The notes: generated by a model from the letters alone, not told the origin. A DNA stretch of 64,000 nucleotides from JAIVHA01 sp965367295 (GCA_965367295.1 CBDUHN010000003.1:86543-150542), one strand, 5' to 3'. Counted from the stretch's first letter, positions 50,724 to 60,054 are shown. Made by a program: numbers and translations.

Positions 50724-51535
50724 TGAGTCGCATCATCGCCATCACCAACCAGAAGGGCGGCGTGGGCAAAACCACGACCTCGGTGAACCTGGCCGCCTCA
50801 CTGGCGGGCACGCGCCGCCGGGTGCTGCTGGTGGATCTCGATCCCCAGGGCAACGCCACCATGGGCAGCGGCATCGACAAGCACGAAGTGGAGCACTCCG
50901 GCTATGAACTGCTGCTGGGTCACGCACCGGCGGCACAGATCATGCTGAATGCCGAGGAGGCGGGTTATCACCTGATCCCCAGCAATGCCGATCTCACCGC
51001 CGCCGAGGTGGAGCTGATGCAGGTGGAGAGCCGCGAAACCCGTTTGCGCGATGCCCTGGAAGCGGTACGTGATCGCTTCGACTACATCCTCATCGACTGC
51101 CCGCCGACGCTGAATATGCTGACCATCAACGCCCTGACGGCGGCCCATGGGGTGCTGATCCCGATCCAGTGCGAATACTATGCCCTGGAGGGTCTGTCGG
51201 CGCTGGTGGATACGGTGGAACAGATCCGCGCTGCGGTGAATCCCGAACTGGAGATCGAGGGCCTGCTGCGTACCATGTACGACGCCCGCAACAACCTCGC
51301 CAACCAGGTTTCCGAGCAGCTCATCGAGCACTTCGGCGACAAGGTCTATCGCACCATCATCCCGCGTAACGTACGCCTCGCCGAGGCCCCGAGCCATGGC
51401 CTGCCAATCCTGAAATACGACCGTACTTCACGCGGCTCCGTTGCCTACCTGGCCCTGGCCGGGGAACTGGTACGCCGCGAACAGGAACGCCAGCGGGCGG
51501 CGGAGGCGGCAGCAACCGAGGTGGCGCCGGCCTGA
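50723..51535 (+). CDS. parA: Chromosome-partitioning ATPase ParA
   Basis: 270 residues. Deviant Walker A ITNQKGGVGKTTTSVNLAASL at the N-terminus, Walker B-like YILIDCPPTLNMLTINAL, no N-terminal HTH, so a chromosomal (Soj-type) ParA. It forms gradients on the nucleoid that pull ParB-parS complexes. Translationally coupled to rsmG; parB follows after 275 bp. Confidence 0.97.
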   Translation: MSRIIAITNQKGGVGKTTTSVNLAASLAGTRRRVLLVDLDPQGNATMGSGIDKHEVEHSGYELLLGHAPAAQIMLNAEEAGYHLIPSNADLTAAEVELMQVESRETRLRDALEAVRDRFDYILIDCPPTLNMLTINALTAAHGVLIPIQCEYYALEGLSALVDTVEQIRAAVNPELEIEGLLRTMYDARNNLANQVSEQLIEHFGDKVYRTIIPRNVRLAEAPSHGLPILKYDRTSRGSVAYLALAGELVRREQERQRAAEAAATEVAPA

Positions 51536-51671
51536 GGCTTCCCGCCCGGCCCCATGAAGCTCAGCCGTAGCGCCCCTGGGCTGGTGCTTGCTCGTCCCAA
51601 GGGGACACGGTGGAGCAGCGAAAGCACGCCCCCATTATCCACATCGCAGCCATCACCCCTGCCCGTGGTAA

Positions 51672-51694
51672 TGCAAATGAATTCGCACCTACAG
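51672..51694. repeat. Dispersed palindromic repeat, copy E
   Basis: TGCAAATGAATTCGCACCTA plus CAG, a partly degenerate copy in inverted orientation in the parA-parB gap. The rest of that 275-bp gap shows nothing else recognised. Confidence 0.6.
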
Positions 51695-51810
51695 AGTCCA
51701 TCTGTGGTGAATCAATCGAACGGATGATCGGGCCAGCCGGGCAAATCCTTTGTCACCACCGCCTCGCTTCATTATGATGGGCGCCTCAGCGAACCCTCAG
51801 AACCGGACTC

Positions 51811-52722
51811 ATGGCAGCCAAGAAGCGCGGATTAGGAAAAGGACTCAATGCCCTGCTGGGCAGCAGCGCGGCCGGCACCGCCAGGAGCAGTGCCAAAGCG
51901 GCAGCAACGGAATCCGACCCCAGCGTCGACGGTGAACTGCGCGCCCTGCCGGTGGAGCGCATCCAGCGCGGTGTCTACCAGCCGCGCATGGATATGCACA
52001 CCGAAAGCCTGCAGGACCTGGCGGACTCCATCAAGGCCCAGGGGGTGGTGCAGCCCATTGTGGTGCGCCCGGTGGGCAAGGACCAGTATGAGATCATCGC
52101 CGGTGAGCGTCGCTGGCGGGCCGCCCAGCTGGCCGGGTTGACGGAAATCCCCGCGGTGATCCGCGATGTGGCCGACCGTGCCGCCATTGCCATGGCGCTG
52201 ATCGAGAACATCCAGCGCGAAAACCTCAATCCCCTGGAAGAGGCCCGTGCCCTCGAACGACTGATCCGGGAATTCGAGATGACGCACCAGCAGGCCGCCG
52301 AAGCGGTGGGCCGCTCCCGGGCCGCGGTCAGTAATCTGCTGCGCCTGCTGGAATTGCACGAGGTGGTGAAGGGCATGGTGGAAAAGGGCCAGCTGGAAAT
52401 GGGCCATGCCCGGGCCCTGCTGGCGCTGCCCGCCAAGGCCCAGCCCGATGCCGCGCGCCAGGTGGCGCACAAGGACCTCACCGTCCGCGCCACCGAGCGG
52501 TTGGTGAAACATCTGCTGGCGGTGGCCGCAGGCACTGCCGCCGCAACCACGACCGGTGTGGCGCCGGCCAAGGCGCCGGACCTGCTTCGCCTCGAGCAGG
52601 ACCTGGGCGATCGCCTCGGCGCACCGGTGCAGGTACAGCATGGCAAGGGCGGCAAGGGCAAGCTGGTGATCCAGTACAACAGTCTCGACGAGCTGGATGG
52701 CATTCTGGAGCGGATCCGCTAG
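51811..52722 (+). CDS. parB: Chromosome-partitioning protein ParB
   Basis: 303 residues. Starts AAKKRGLGKGLNALLG, the ParA-stimulating peptide. N-terminal CTPase domain with GERRWRAAQLAGL (ParB box I) and ALIENIQRENLNPLEEARALERLI (box II), central HTH (TQQ-type: MTHQQAAEAVGRSRAAVSNLLRLLEL) binding parS, C-terminal dimer domain. Cognate sites are proposed inside recF. Confidence 0.97.
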   Translation: MAAKKRGLGKGLNALLGSSAAGTARSSAKAAATESDPSVDGELRALPVERIQRGVYQPRMDMHTESLQDLADSIKAQGVVQPIVVRPVGKDQYEIIAGERRWRAAQLAGLTEIPAVIRDVADRAAIAMALIENIQRENLNPLEEARALERLIREFEMTHQQAAEAVGRSRAAVSNLLRLLELHEVVKGMVEKGQLEMGHARALLALPAKAQPDAARQVAHKDLTVRATERLVKHLLAVAAGTAAATTTGVAPAKAPDLLRLEQDLGDRLGAPVQVQHGKGGKGKLVIQYNSLDELDGILERIR

Positions 52723-52764
52723 GGGCCCGTCGGATTTACCTGATCCCCCCGGCCTTGCGGCTGG

Positions 52765-52796
52765 AAATGCCCGATAGTCGACGGGATCGGGCATTT
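52765..52796 (+). terminator. Hairpin after parB
   Basis: AAATGCCCGAT (52765-52775) pairs perfectly with ATCGGGCATTT (52786-52796), 10-nt loop. Only the stem provides T residues; a short pyrimidine stretch follows. It probably separates parB from the ATP synthase operon. Confidence 0.6.
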
Positions 52797-52852
52797 GCCC
52801 GGCGCTTTCCCCGACGAAATCGTCCTCATAACTGATTTTTATCTATCCATCA

Positions 52853-52882
52853 TTGACCCTGCCGCCGTAATCTTCCTATAAT
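52853..52882 (+). promoter_or_regulatory. Sigma-70-type promoter of the atp operon
   Basis: -35 TTGACC (52853-52858) and perfect -10 TATAAT (52877-52882) with an 18-bp spacer, placed after the parB hairpin and about 130 bp before atpI. Start site expected near 52889. Confidence 0.8.
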
Positions 52883-53015
52883 GCGCGCCGGCACGCGGTC
52901 TGGACTGCGCGATTTTCATGGTCCAGTCTTTCATTATGACGTTGCGCGCCGGTACGAAGGCCTGGCTGGAACCCACTGGGTTCGCCGGCTTCGGGATCAG
53001 GTAGCGAGCGGCGGC

Positions 53016-53369
53016 ATGCGAAAGATTCTGAGCTTCCAGATCGCCCTCATCGCACTCGCGACCGGCGTCGGGTTTCTCTACGGTGGGTTGCCCGTGGCGC
53101 AGGCCGTGCTATTCGGCGGAGCCATCGCGTGCACCAACACCTTATTGTTGGCCTGGCGTTTATATCAGGGTAAGCGACGTCCACACGCAGATGCCGGGCG
53201 GCACCTGCGCGCGATGTATGCCTCTGCCATCGAACGCTTCGCCATTGTCGTGATATTCCTCGCGGCCGGGCTTGGCATTTTGGAGCTCACACCGCTGCCG
53301 TTGTTGCTGGGTTTTATCCTGGGGCAACTGGCATTACAGATTTCTGGCTTACTGATCGAGATTGACTGA
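53016..53369 (+). CDS. atpI: ATP synthase-associated protein AtpI
   Basis: 117 residues, four membrane helices. SFQIALIALATGVGFLYGGLPVAQAVLFGGAIACTNTLLLAWR is typical of proteobacterial AtpI, which assists c-ring assembly. Start chosen at 53016 (MRKILSFQ); a longer frame from 52881 overlaps the promoter. atpB begins 3 bp after the stop. Confidence 0.88.
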   Translation: MRKILSFQIALIALATGVGFLYGGLPVAQAVLFGGAIACTNTLLLAWRLYQGKRRPHADAGRHLRAMYASAIERFAIVVIFLAAGLGILELTPLPLLLGFILGQLALQISGLLIEID

Positions 53370-53372
53370 CCT

Positions 53373-54242
53373 ATGGCAAGCGAACAGCTGACCTCTGGCG
53401 AGTACATCAAGCACCACCTTCAGAACATGACCTTCGGCCAGCATCCCGATGGTCACTGGGGGCTGGCTCACACTGCGGCGGAAGCCAAGGAAATGGGTTT
53501 CTGGGCCTTCCACCTGGATTCACTGTTCTGGTCCGTGGGTCTGGCACTGGTAATGTTTTATTTTCTGCGCAAGGCGGCCAAAGGTGCCCAGTCGGGTATC
53601 CCCGGTGGCCTGCAGAACTTCGTCGAGATGATGGTCGAATTCGTAGACAGCAGTGTGCGCGGTTCGTTCAGCGGCAAGAATGATATGGTCGCGCCCATGG
53701 CACTGACCATTTTCGGCTGGGTATTCCTGATGAACCTGATGGACCTGGTCGCGGTGGATTGGCTGCCAATGCTGGCCGGCCAGGTGGGGGCCTCGGTGTT
53801 TGATGCCGACCCGCATCATGTCTTCTTCAAGGTGGTGGCTACCACCGATCCCAATATCACCTTTGGTATGGCGCTGGCCGTGTTCTGGCTCATGCTTTAT
53901 TACAGCGTGAAGGTCAAAGGTCTCGGCGGTTTCCTGGGTGAGCTGGCCTTCCAGCCCTTCGGTAAATGGATGTTCCCGGTCAACCTGGTTCTCGAAGGTG
54001 TGGCGCTGATATCCAAGCCGGTATCCCTGTCGCTGCGACTGTTCGGCAACATGTACGCCGGGGAAACCATCTTCATTCTGGTCGCCATCATGTACGGCGC
54101 CGGCTGGGTGCTCGGCAGCTTTGCCGGCCTGTTGCAGCTGGGCTGGGCGATCTTCCATATCCTGATCATTACGCTGCAGGCGTTCATCTTCATGACGTTG
54201 ACCATCGTATATATGGATATGGCCCACGCCGAACATCACTGA
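53373..54242 (+). CDS. atpB: ATP synthase Fo subunit a
   Basis: 289 residues, five or six helices. The half-channel helix SLSLRLFGNMYAGETIFILVAIM contains the essential arginine next to the c ring, and LQAFIFMTLTIVYMDMAHAEHH is the conserved end. N-terminal SEQLTSGEYIKHHLQNMTFG matches gammaproteobacterial AtpB. Confidence 0.97.
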   Translation: MASEQLTSGEYIKHHLQNMTFGQHPDGHWGLAHTAAEAKEMGFWAFHLDSLFWSVGLALVMFYFLRKAAKGAQSGIPGGLQNFVEMMVEFVDSSVRGSFSGKNDMVAPMALTIFGWVFLMNLMDLVAVDWLPMLAGQVGASVFDADPHHVFFKVVATTDPNITFGMALAVFWLMLYYSVKVKGLGGFLGELAFQPFGKWMFPVNLVLEGVALISKPVSLSLRLFGNMYAGETIFILVAIMYGAGWVLGSFAGLLQLGWAIFHILIITLQAFIFMTLTIVYMDMAHAEHH

Positions 54243-54296
54243 TTTCTTGTTTTTTGGTTTTTAACTTTACGGTACTACGGTAATTAGGAGATAAAC
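54243..54296 (+). promoter_or_regulatory. U-rich translational enhancer-like leader of atpE
   Basis: The atpB-atpE gap is T-rich (TTTTTTGGTTTTTAAC at 54250-54265) and ends in the Shine-Dalgarno TTAGGAG. E. coli atpE has a similar U-rich enhancer that raises c-subunit synthesis. Confidence 0.5.
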
Positions 54297-54539
54297 ATGG
54301 AAATGGCAAATGCATTGCTCTACATCGCCGGCGCTCTGATGATGGGTCTCGGTGCCCTCGGTGCTGCAGTTGGTATCGGCGTCCTCGGTGGCCGCTTCCT
54401 GGAAGGCGCTGCCCGTCAGCCCGAACTGATTCCCATGTTGCGTACCCAGTTCTTCATCGTAATGGGTCTGGTCGACGCCGTGCCGATGATCGCCGTGGGT
54501 CTGGCACTGTATGTGCTGTTCGCTGTGGTGGGTGGCTAA
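54297..54539 (+). CDS. atpE: ATP synthase Fo subunit c
   Basis: 80 residues, helical hairpin. The proton-binding carboxylate is Asp60 in FFIVMGLVDAVPMI; the polar loop is RQPE (40-43). It lacks the Gln/Glu-Ser triad of sodium-type c subunits, so proton coupling is expected. Confidence 0.98.
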   Translation: MEMANALLYIAGALMMGLGALGAAVGIGVLGGRFLEGAARQPELIPMLRTQFFIVMGLVDAVPMIAVGLALYVLFAVVGG

Positions 54540-54593
54540 TTTCTACCTTACGCAAGGTACCCAGATTAATCGCCACTGACACGAGGTAGCAGC

Positions 54594-55064
54594 ATGAATA
54601 TCAATGCAACCCTCATCGGCCAGTCCATCGCGTTCTTCTTGTTCGTGTGGTTCTGCATGAAGTATGTATGGCCGCCGTTGATCAATGCACTGAACGAACG
54701 CAAGAAGACCATCGCCGACGGTTTGGCCGCTGCGGAACGCGGTAAGCACGAACAGGAACTCGCTGCCAAGCGGGCGGCTGAAGTGCTGCAGGAAGCCAAG
54801 CAGCAGGCATCCGAGATCATCAACCGCGCTGAAAAGCGTGCCAATGAGATCGTTGAAGAGTCGAAGACCGATGCCAAGCAGGAAGGTGAGCGCATCCTGA
54901 ATGCCGCCCAGGCGGAGATCGAGCAGGAAGTGCACCGTGCCCGCGAAACACTGCGTGGCCAGGTAGTGTCCATCGCCATCGCCGGCGCCGAAAAGGTGCT
55001 GGAGAAGGAGATCGACGAGGCCGCTCACGGCGAATTGCTGAACAAGCTGGTCGCAGAGATCTAA
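54594..55064 (+). CDS. atpF: ATP synthase Fo subunit b
   Basis: 156 residues. N-terminal helix (NATLIGQSIAFFLFVWFCMKYVWPPLINAL) followed by a long Ala/Glu/Lys-rich coiled coil forming the peripheral stalk. Length and the order E-F-H are canonical. Confidence 0.97.
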   Translation: MNINATLIGQSIAFFLFVWFCMKYVWPPLINALNERKKTIADGLAAAERGKHEQELAAKRAAEVLQEAKQQASEIINRAEKRANEIVEESKTDAKQEGERILNAAQAEIEQEVHRARETLRGQVVSIAIAGAEKVLEKEIDEAAHGELLNKLVAEI

Positions 55065-55076
55065 GGGTCCGTACCC

Positions 55077-55613
55077 ATGGCAGAAATAACAACCATCGCA
55101 CGGCCCTATGCGCAGGCAGTGTTCGAACTGGCCAGGGCGGAAAGCAATTACGCCGGCTGGTCCGATACTGTTCAGCTGCTAGCCGCCATTGCAATCGATC
55201 CCCAGGCCACCGCTGTGCTGGCCAGCCCGCGAGTGAGCGCCGATCAGAAAGCAGGTTTGCTGATCGACGTCGCCGGTGACAAGCTGGCCGCTGCTGCGAA
55301 AAACCTGATACGTGTTCTGGCCGAAAACCAGCGCCTCACCGCCCTGCCGGAAATTGCCCGCCTCTATGAAGAGCTGCGCAACGATGCGGAAGGCGTGGTG
55401 GAAGCCGAGTTGATAACCGCAAAACCCGCCACCGAGGACCAGAAGGCCAAGGTGACGGCCGCCCTGAAGACACGCCTCGGGCGTGACGTGCATCTGGCCT
55501 GCAAGACCGATGCAACGCTGCTGGGTGGCGCGATTATCCGCGCAGGTGATCTGGTGATCGACGGTTCGGCACGGGGCAAGCTTGGCCACCTGGCCAGCGT
55601 CCTGGTCCATTAA
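55077..55613 (+). CDS. atpH: ATP synthase F1 subunit delta
   Basis: 178 residues. TIARPYAQAVFELARAESNYAGWSDTVQLLAAI starts the N-terminal helical domain; the C-terminal KTDATLLGGAIIRAGDLVIDGSARGKL is the OSCP signature. Connects b2 to the top of F1. Confidence 0.97.
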   Translation: MAEITTIARPYAQAVFELARAESNYAGWSDTVQLLAAIAIDPQATAVLASPRVSADQKAGLLIDVAGDKLAAAAKNLIRVLAENQRLTALPEIARLYEELRNDAEGVVEAELITAKPATEDQKAKVTAALKTRLGRDVHLACKTDATLLGGAIIRAGDLVIDGSARGKLGHLASVLVH

Positions 55614-55625
55614 GAGGAATTCCCA

Positions 55626-57167
55626 ATGCAACTCAATCCATCTGAAATCAGCGAGCTCATCAAGAGCCGCATCCAGAACTTCGAAGCCGTCAGTGAGGCG
55701 CGCACCGAAGGTACCGTGGTCAGCCTGACCGACGGTATCGCCCGCGTGCATGGCCTGACCGATGTCATGCAGGGTGAAATGATCGAGTTCCCCGGCAATA
55801 TCTTCGGTATGGCGCTGAACCTCGAGCGCGACTCCGTTGGCGCGGTAATCCTGGGTGAATACAAAGGCATCCGGGAAGGCGACAGCGTCAAGTGTACCGG
55901 CAAGATCCTCGAAGTACCGGTGGGGGAAGCATTGCTGGGCCGCGTGGTCGACTCGCTGGGTAATCCCATCGATGGCAAGGGTCCGATTGATGCCAAGCTG
56001 AGCTCGCCCATCGAGAAAATCGCACCTGGCGTTATTGAACGTCAGTCCGTTGATCAGCCGGTGCAGACCGGTCTGAAGGCCATCGATGCCATGGTGCCGG
56101 TCGGTCGCGGTCAGCGTGAGTTGATCATCGGTGACCGCCAGACCGGTAAGACCGCCGTGGCCATCGACGCGATCATCAACCAGAAAGGCACCGGTATTAA
56201 GTGTATCTACGTGGCTGTGGGGCAGAAGAACTCCTCCATCGCCGGTATCGTGCGCAAGCTGGAAGAGCACGATGCCATGGCGCACACCATCGTCGTGGCC
56301 GCTCCCGCTGCCGAATCCGCCGCCATGCAGTTCATCGCCCCCTACGCGGGTTGCGCCATGGGCGAATACTTCCGTGACCGCGGTGAAGATGCGCTGATCA
56401 TCTATGACGATCTGACCAAGCAGGCCTGGGCCTACCGCCAGGTGTCCCTGTTGCTGCGTCGTCCGCCGGGTCGTGAAGCCTATCCCGGTGACGTGTTCTA
56501 CCTGCACTCCCGCTTGCTGGAACGCGCCGCACGTGTCAACGCTGACTATGTCGAGAAATTCACCAACGGTGAAGTGAAGGGCAAGACCGGGTCGCTGACC
56601 GCGTTGCCGATCATCGAAACCCAGGCCGGTGATGTGTCCGCCTTCGTGCCGACCAACGTAATCTCCATCACCGATGGCCAGATCTTCCTGGAATCCGATT
56701 TGTTCAACGCCGGTATTCGTCCTGCCATCAATGCCGGTCTTTCGGTATCCCGTGTTGGTGGTGCAGCCCAGACCAAGATCATCAAGAAGCTTGGCGGCGG
56801 TGTGCGTCTGGCCCTGGCCCAGTATCGTGAGCTGGCAGCCTTTGCCCAGTTTGCCTCGGACCTGGATGAAACCACACGCAAGCAGCTGGAGCGTGGTCAG
56901 CGTGTAACCGAGCTGATGAAGCAGAAGCAGTACGCACCGCTGTCCACCGCGCAAATGGCCCTGTCCCTGTTCGCCGCCAACGAAGGTTTCCTCGACGATG
57001 TGGATATCAAGAAGGTGGTGGATTTCGAAGCAGCGCTGCATGCCCATGCCGCTTCGAACTTCGGTGACCTGATGGCCAATATCAACGAAACGGCTGACTA
57101 TAACGATGAGATCCAGGCGGGTCTGCGTAAGGCAGTCGAAGACTTCAAGGCCAACGGGGCTTGGTAA
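55626..57167 (+). CDS. atpA: ATP synthase F1 subunit alpha
   Basis: 513 residues, same length as E. coli. Walker A GDRQTGKTA, and SLLLRRPPGREAYPGDVFYLHSRLLERAA are conserved. Non-catalytic nucleotide-binding subunit. A 12-bp gap after atpH; a hairpin follows the stop. Confidence 0.98.
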   Translation: MQLNPSEISELIKSRIQNFEAVSEARTEGTVVSLTDGIARVHGLTDVMQGEMIEFPGNIFGMALNLERDSVGAVILGEYKGIREGDSVKCTGKILEVPVGEALLGRVVDSLGNPIDGKGPIDAKLSSPIEKIAPGVIERQSVDQPVQTGLKAIDAMVPVGRGQRELIIGDRQTGKTAVAIDAIINQKGTGIKCIYVAVGQKNSSIAGIVRKLEEHDAMAHTIVVAAPAAESAAMQFIAPYAGCAMGEYFRDRGEDALIIYDDLTKQAWAYRQVSLLLRRPPGREAYPGDVFYLHSRLLERAARVNADYVEKFTNGEVKGKTGSLTALPIIETQAGDVSAFVPTNVISITDGQIFLESDLFNAGIRPAINAGLSVSRVGGAAQTKIIKKLGGGVRLALAQYRELAAFAQFASDLDETTRKQLERGQRVTELMKQKQYAPLSTAQMALSLFAANEGFLDDVDIKKVVDFEAALHAHAASNFGDLMANINETADYNDEIQAGLRKAVEDFKANGAW

Positions 57168-57181
57168 TCCACGCGATCGTT

Positions 57182-57204
57182 GGAGTGTGCAGATTGCACA
57201 TTCC
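57182..57204 (+). other. Intercistronic hairpin between atpA and atpG
   Basis: GGAGTGTGCA (57182-57191) pairs with TGCACATTCC (57195-57204), one G-T wobble, 3-nt loop GAT, in the 63-bp atpA-atpG gap. It may protect the upstream mRNA or tune atpG expression. Confidence 0.6.
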
Positions 57205-57230
57205 ACGGTCCGGCGAATGAGAGCGTAGAT

Positions 57231-58091
57231 ATGGCGGTCGGGAAAGAGATACGCACCAAGATCAAGAGCATTCAGAATACACGCAAGATCACCAAGGCAA
57301 TGGAAATGGTGGCGGCGAGTAAGATGCGCAAGGCGCAGGAGCGCATGACGGCCACGCGCCCCTATGCGGAGAAGATGCGCAATGTGATTGCTCATTTGTA
57401 TCAGGCCAATCCGGAATACAAGCACCCTTACCTGGTTGAACGGAATGTGAAACGGGTGGGTGTGATCCTGATTACGAGTGACCGTGGCCTGTGCGGCGGT
57501 CTCAATATCAATCTGTTCAAAAACCTGATTGCGAACATGAAACAGTGGCGCGATGCAGGCTATGAGATTGATATGGCCATCTTCGGCTCGAAGGGCAACC
57601 AGTTCTTCAAGCGTATCGGTGCCCGTATCGTGGCGCAGACCACCCATCTGGGTGATTCCCCCGGCATCAATGACCTGATCGGTACCGTGAAGGTCATGCT
57701 GGATGCCTTCGATGAGGGGAGCATCGATCAGTTGCATGTCTGTTACAACGATTTTGTGAATACCATGACCCAGCAGCCGGTTGTCAGTCAGTTGCTGCCG
57801 ATTCCACCCAGTCAGGAAAAGGAACTGGAGCATCACTGGGACTACATCTATGAGCCTGAGTCCAAAGAGGTCATGGATGGTCTGCTGATGCGCTACGTTG
57901 AATCCCTGGTGTATCAGGGCATGGTGGAAAACCTGGCCTGTGAACAGGCGGCACGGATGGTGGCAATGAAGGCCGCATCCGATAACGCCGGCACCCTGAT
58001 CGATGAGCTGCAGCTGGTCTACAACAAGGCCCGCCAGGCGGCGATCACGCAGGAGATTTCGGAAATCGTGAGTGGTGCCGCGGCGGTATAA
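57231..58091 (+). CDS. atpG: ATP synthase F1 subunit gamma
   Basis: 286 residues. Long N- and C-terminal helices of the central stalk: AVGKEIRTKIKSIQNTRKITKAMEMVAASKMRKAQ and the C-terminal ARQAAITQEISEIVSGAAAV; VILITSDRGLCGGLNINLFK in the middle. ATG 57231 gives the conserved start; an earlier frame start at 57180 is rejected because it runs through the hairpin. Confidence 0.97.
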   Translation: MAVGKEIRTKIKSIQNTRKITKAMEMVAASKMRKAQERMTATRPYAEKMRNVIAHLYQANPEYKHPYLVERNVKRVGVILITSDRGLCGGLNINLFKNLIANMKQWRDAGYEIDMAIFGSKGNQFFKRIGARIVAQTTHLGDSPGINDLIGTVKVMLDAFDEGSIDQLHVCYNDFVNTMTQQPVVSQLLPIPPSQEKELEHHWDYIYEPESKEVMDGLLMRYVESLVYQGMVENLACEQAARMVAMKAASDNAGTLIDELQLVYNKARQAAITQEISEIVSGAAAV

Positions 58092-58212
58092 GTGCCGCAC
58101 CCTCAGGTAGTGAACCATTATTCACAGGCATCGCACTATGCAGTTGGACATGTTTTCCCAGGCTAGTGCCGACCCCAAGCGAACAGATTTAGAGATTAAA
58201 GAGGATTACACC

Positions 58213-59589
58213 ATGAGCACGGGTAATATCGTTGAAATCATCGGCGCCGTGGTTGACGTTGAATTCCCCCGCGATTCAGTGCCGAAGGTCTATGACGCAC
58301 TGCGGGTGGATGACGCCGGCCTGACCCTGGAAGTGGAGCAGCAGTTGGGCGACGGCGTGGTGCGCACCATTGCCATGGGTACCACTGACGGCCTGAAGCG
58401 CGGCTTGAGCGTAACCAACACCGGCGCGGCGATCACTGTCCCGGTAGGCAAAGCCACCCTCGGTCGCGTGATGGACGTACTGGGTAACCCGGTGGACGAA
58501 GCCGGTCCCGTGGAAGCGGAGGCCTCCCTGCCCATCCATCGCGCGCCGCCTGCCTATGCAGACCAGGCCGCCAGCGTGGAAATCCTCGAGACCGGAATCA
58601 AGGTAATCGACCTGATCATGCCCATCTCCAAGGGTGGCAAGATCGGCCTGTTCGGTGGCGCCGGCGTGGGCAAGACCGTTACCCTGATGGAACTGATTCG
58701 TAACATCGCCGTGGAACACTCCGGTTACTCGGTGTTCGCCGGCGTGGGTGAGCGTACCCGTGAAGGAAACGACTTCTACCACGAAATGAAGGAAGGCGGC
58801 GTACTCGACAAGGTGGCCCTGGTCTATGGCCAGATGAACGAGCCGCCCGGCAACCGTCTGCGCGTGGCGCTGACCGGTCTGACCATGGCCGAGCATTTCC
58901 GTGATGAAGGCCGTGACGTACTGATGTTCATCGATAACATCTACCGCTACACCCTGGCCGGTACCGAAGTATCCGCACTGCTGGGCCGTATGCCTTCCGC
59001 GGTGGGCTACCAGCCGACCCTGGCCGAGGAAATGGGTGTGTTGCAGGAGCGCATCACCTCCACCAAGACCGGTTCCATCACCTCCTTCCAGGCCGTGTAC
59101 GTGCCTGCGGATGACTTGACCGACCCGTCTCCGGCCACCACCTTCGCGCATCTGGATGCGACCCTGGTACTGTCGCGCCAGATTGCCGAGCTGGGCATCT
59201 ACCCGGCGGTGGACCCGCTCGATTCCACTTCCCGCCAGCTCGATCCGCTGGTGGTGGGCAATGAGCATTACGACACCGCCCGTGCCGTGCAGGGTACCCT
59301 GCAGCGCTACAAGGAACTGCGCGACATCATTGCGATCCTGGGCATGGACGAGCTGTCGGAAGAAGACAAGCAGGTGGTAGGTCGTGCACGTCGTATCCAG
59401 CGCTTCCTGTCCCAGCCCTTCTTCGTGGCGGAAGTATTCACCGGCGCGCCCGGCAAGTACGTGTCTCTGAAAGACACCATCGCGGCCTTCAAGGGTATCG
59501 TAAGTGGCGAATACGACCATATGCCCGAACAGGCGTTCTACATGGTCGGTACCATCGACGAAGCGGTCGAGAAGGCCAAGAACCTCTAA
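58213..59589 (+). CDS. atpD: ATP synthase F1 subunit beta
   Basis: 458 residues. Catalytic subunit: Walker A GGAGVGKTV, catalytic Glu in GVGERTREGNDFYHEM, Walker B DVLMFIDNIYRYT, DELSEEDK near the C-terminus. Start at 58213 after AAAGAGGA; the frame is open from 58138 but the upstream part is not conserved. Confidence 0.98.
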   Translation: MSTGNIVEIIGAVVDVEFPRDSVPKVYDALRVDDAGLTLEVEQQLGDGVVRTIAMGTTDGLKRGLSVTNTGAAITVPVGKATLGRVMDVLGNPVDEAGPVEAEASLPIHRAPPAYADQAASVEILETGIKVIDLIMPISKGGKIGLFGGAGVGKTVTLMELIRNIAVEHSGYSVFAGVGERTREGNDFYHEMKEGGVLDKVALVYGQMNEPPGNRLRVALTGLTMAEHFRDEGRDVLMFIDNIYRYTLAGTEVSALLGRMPSAVGYQPTLAEEMGVLQERITSTKTGSITSFQAVYVPADDLTDPSPATTFAHLDATLVLSRQIAELGIYPAVDPLDSTSRQLDPLVVGNEHYDTARAVQGTLQRYKELRDIIAILGMDELSEEDKQVVGRARRIQRFLSQPFFVAEVFTGAPGKYVSLKDTIAAFKGIVSGEYDHMPEQAFYMVGTIDEAVEKAKNL

Positions 59590-59601
59590 TCGGAGTACAC
59601 T

Positions 59602-60027
59602 ATGGGCATGACTATGCACGTGGACATCGTCAGCGCAGAAGCCGAGATCTTTTCCGGCACCGCGTCCATGGTGTTCGCTCCGGCCGAAATGGGTGAGGTG
59701 GGCATTGCGCCCCGCCACACCCAGCTGCTTACCCGTCTCAAACCCGGTGAAGTGCGCGTTCAGGATGACAAGGGCGAGGAGCAGATATTCTACGTCTCCG
59801 GTGGCATCCTGGAGGTACAGCCCCATATGGTGACGGTGCTGTCCGATACCGCGGTGCGTGCCAAGGACCTCGATGAGGCTGCGGCATTGAAGGCGAAAGA
59901 ACAGGCCGAAAAGGCATTGGCGGACAACCAGTCCGATATCGATTATGCCAAGGCACAGGCGGAACTGGCGGAAGCCATGGCGCAGTTGCGTGCCATTCAG
60001 CATCTGCGTGATAAAACAGGGCGTTGA
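59602..60027 (+). CDS. atpC: ATP synthase F1 subunit epsilon
   Basis: 141 residues. N-terminal beta sandwich (MHVDIVSAEAEIFSGTASMVFAPAEMGEVGIAPRHTQLLTRLKPGEVRV) and two C-terminal helices that inhibit F1 in the extended form. Last gene of the atp operon. Confidence 0.97.
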   Translation: MGMTMHVDIVSAEAEIFSGTASMVFAPAEMGEVGIAPRHTQLLTRLKPGEVRVQDDKGEEQIFYVSGGILEVQPHMVTVLSDTAVRAKDLDEAAALKAKEQAEKALADNQSDIDYAKAQAELAEAMAQLRAIQHLRDKTGR

Positions 60028-60054
60028 GGTTTCGCTTGGCGTCGGGAGAAGAGT

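Noticed and set aside
55179..58118. 979-codon open frame on the minus strand across the atp operon
   Set aside because: It is antisense to atpH, atpA and atpG, which are certain; the translation is His/Gly/Asp-rich low-grade sequence typical of the complement of GC-biased genes.
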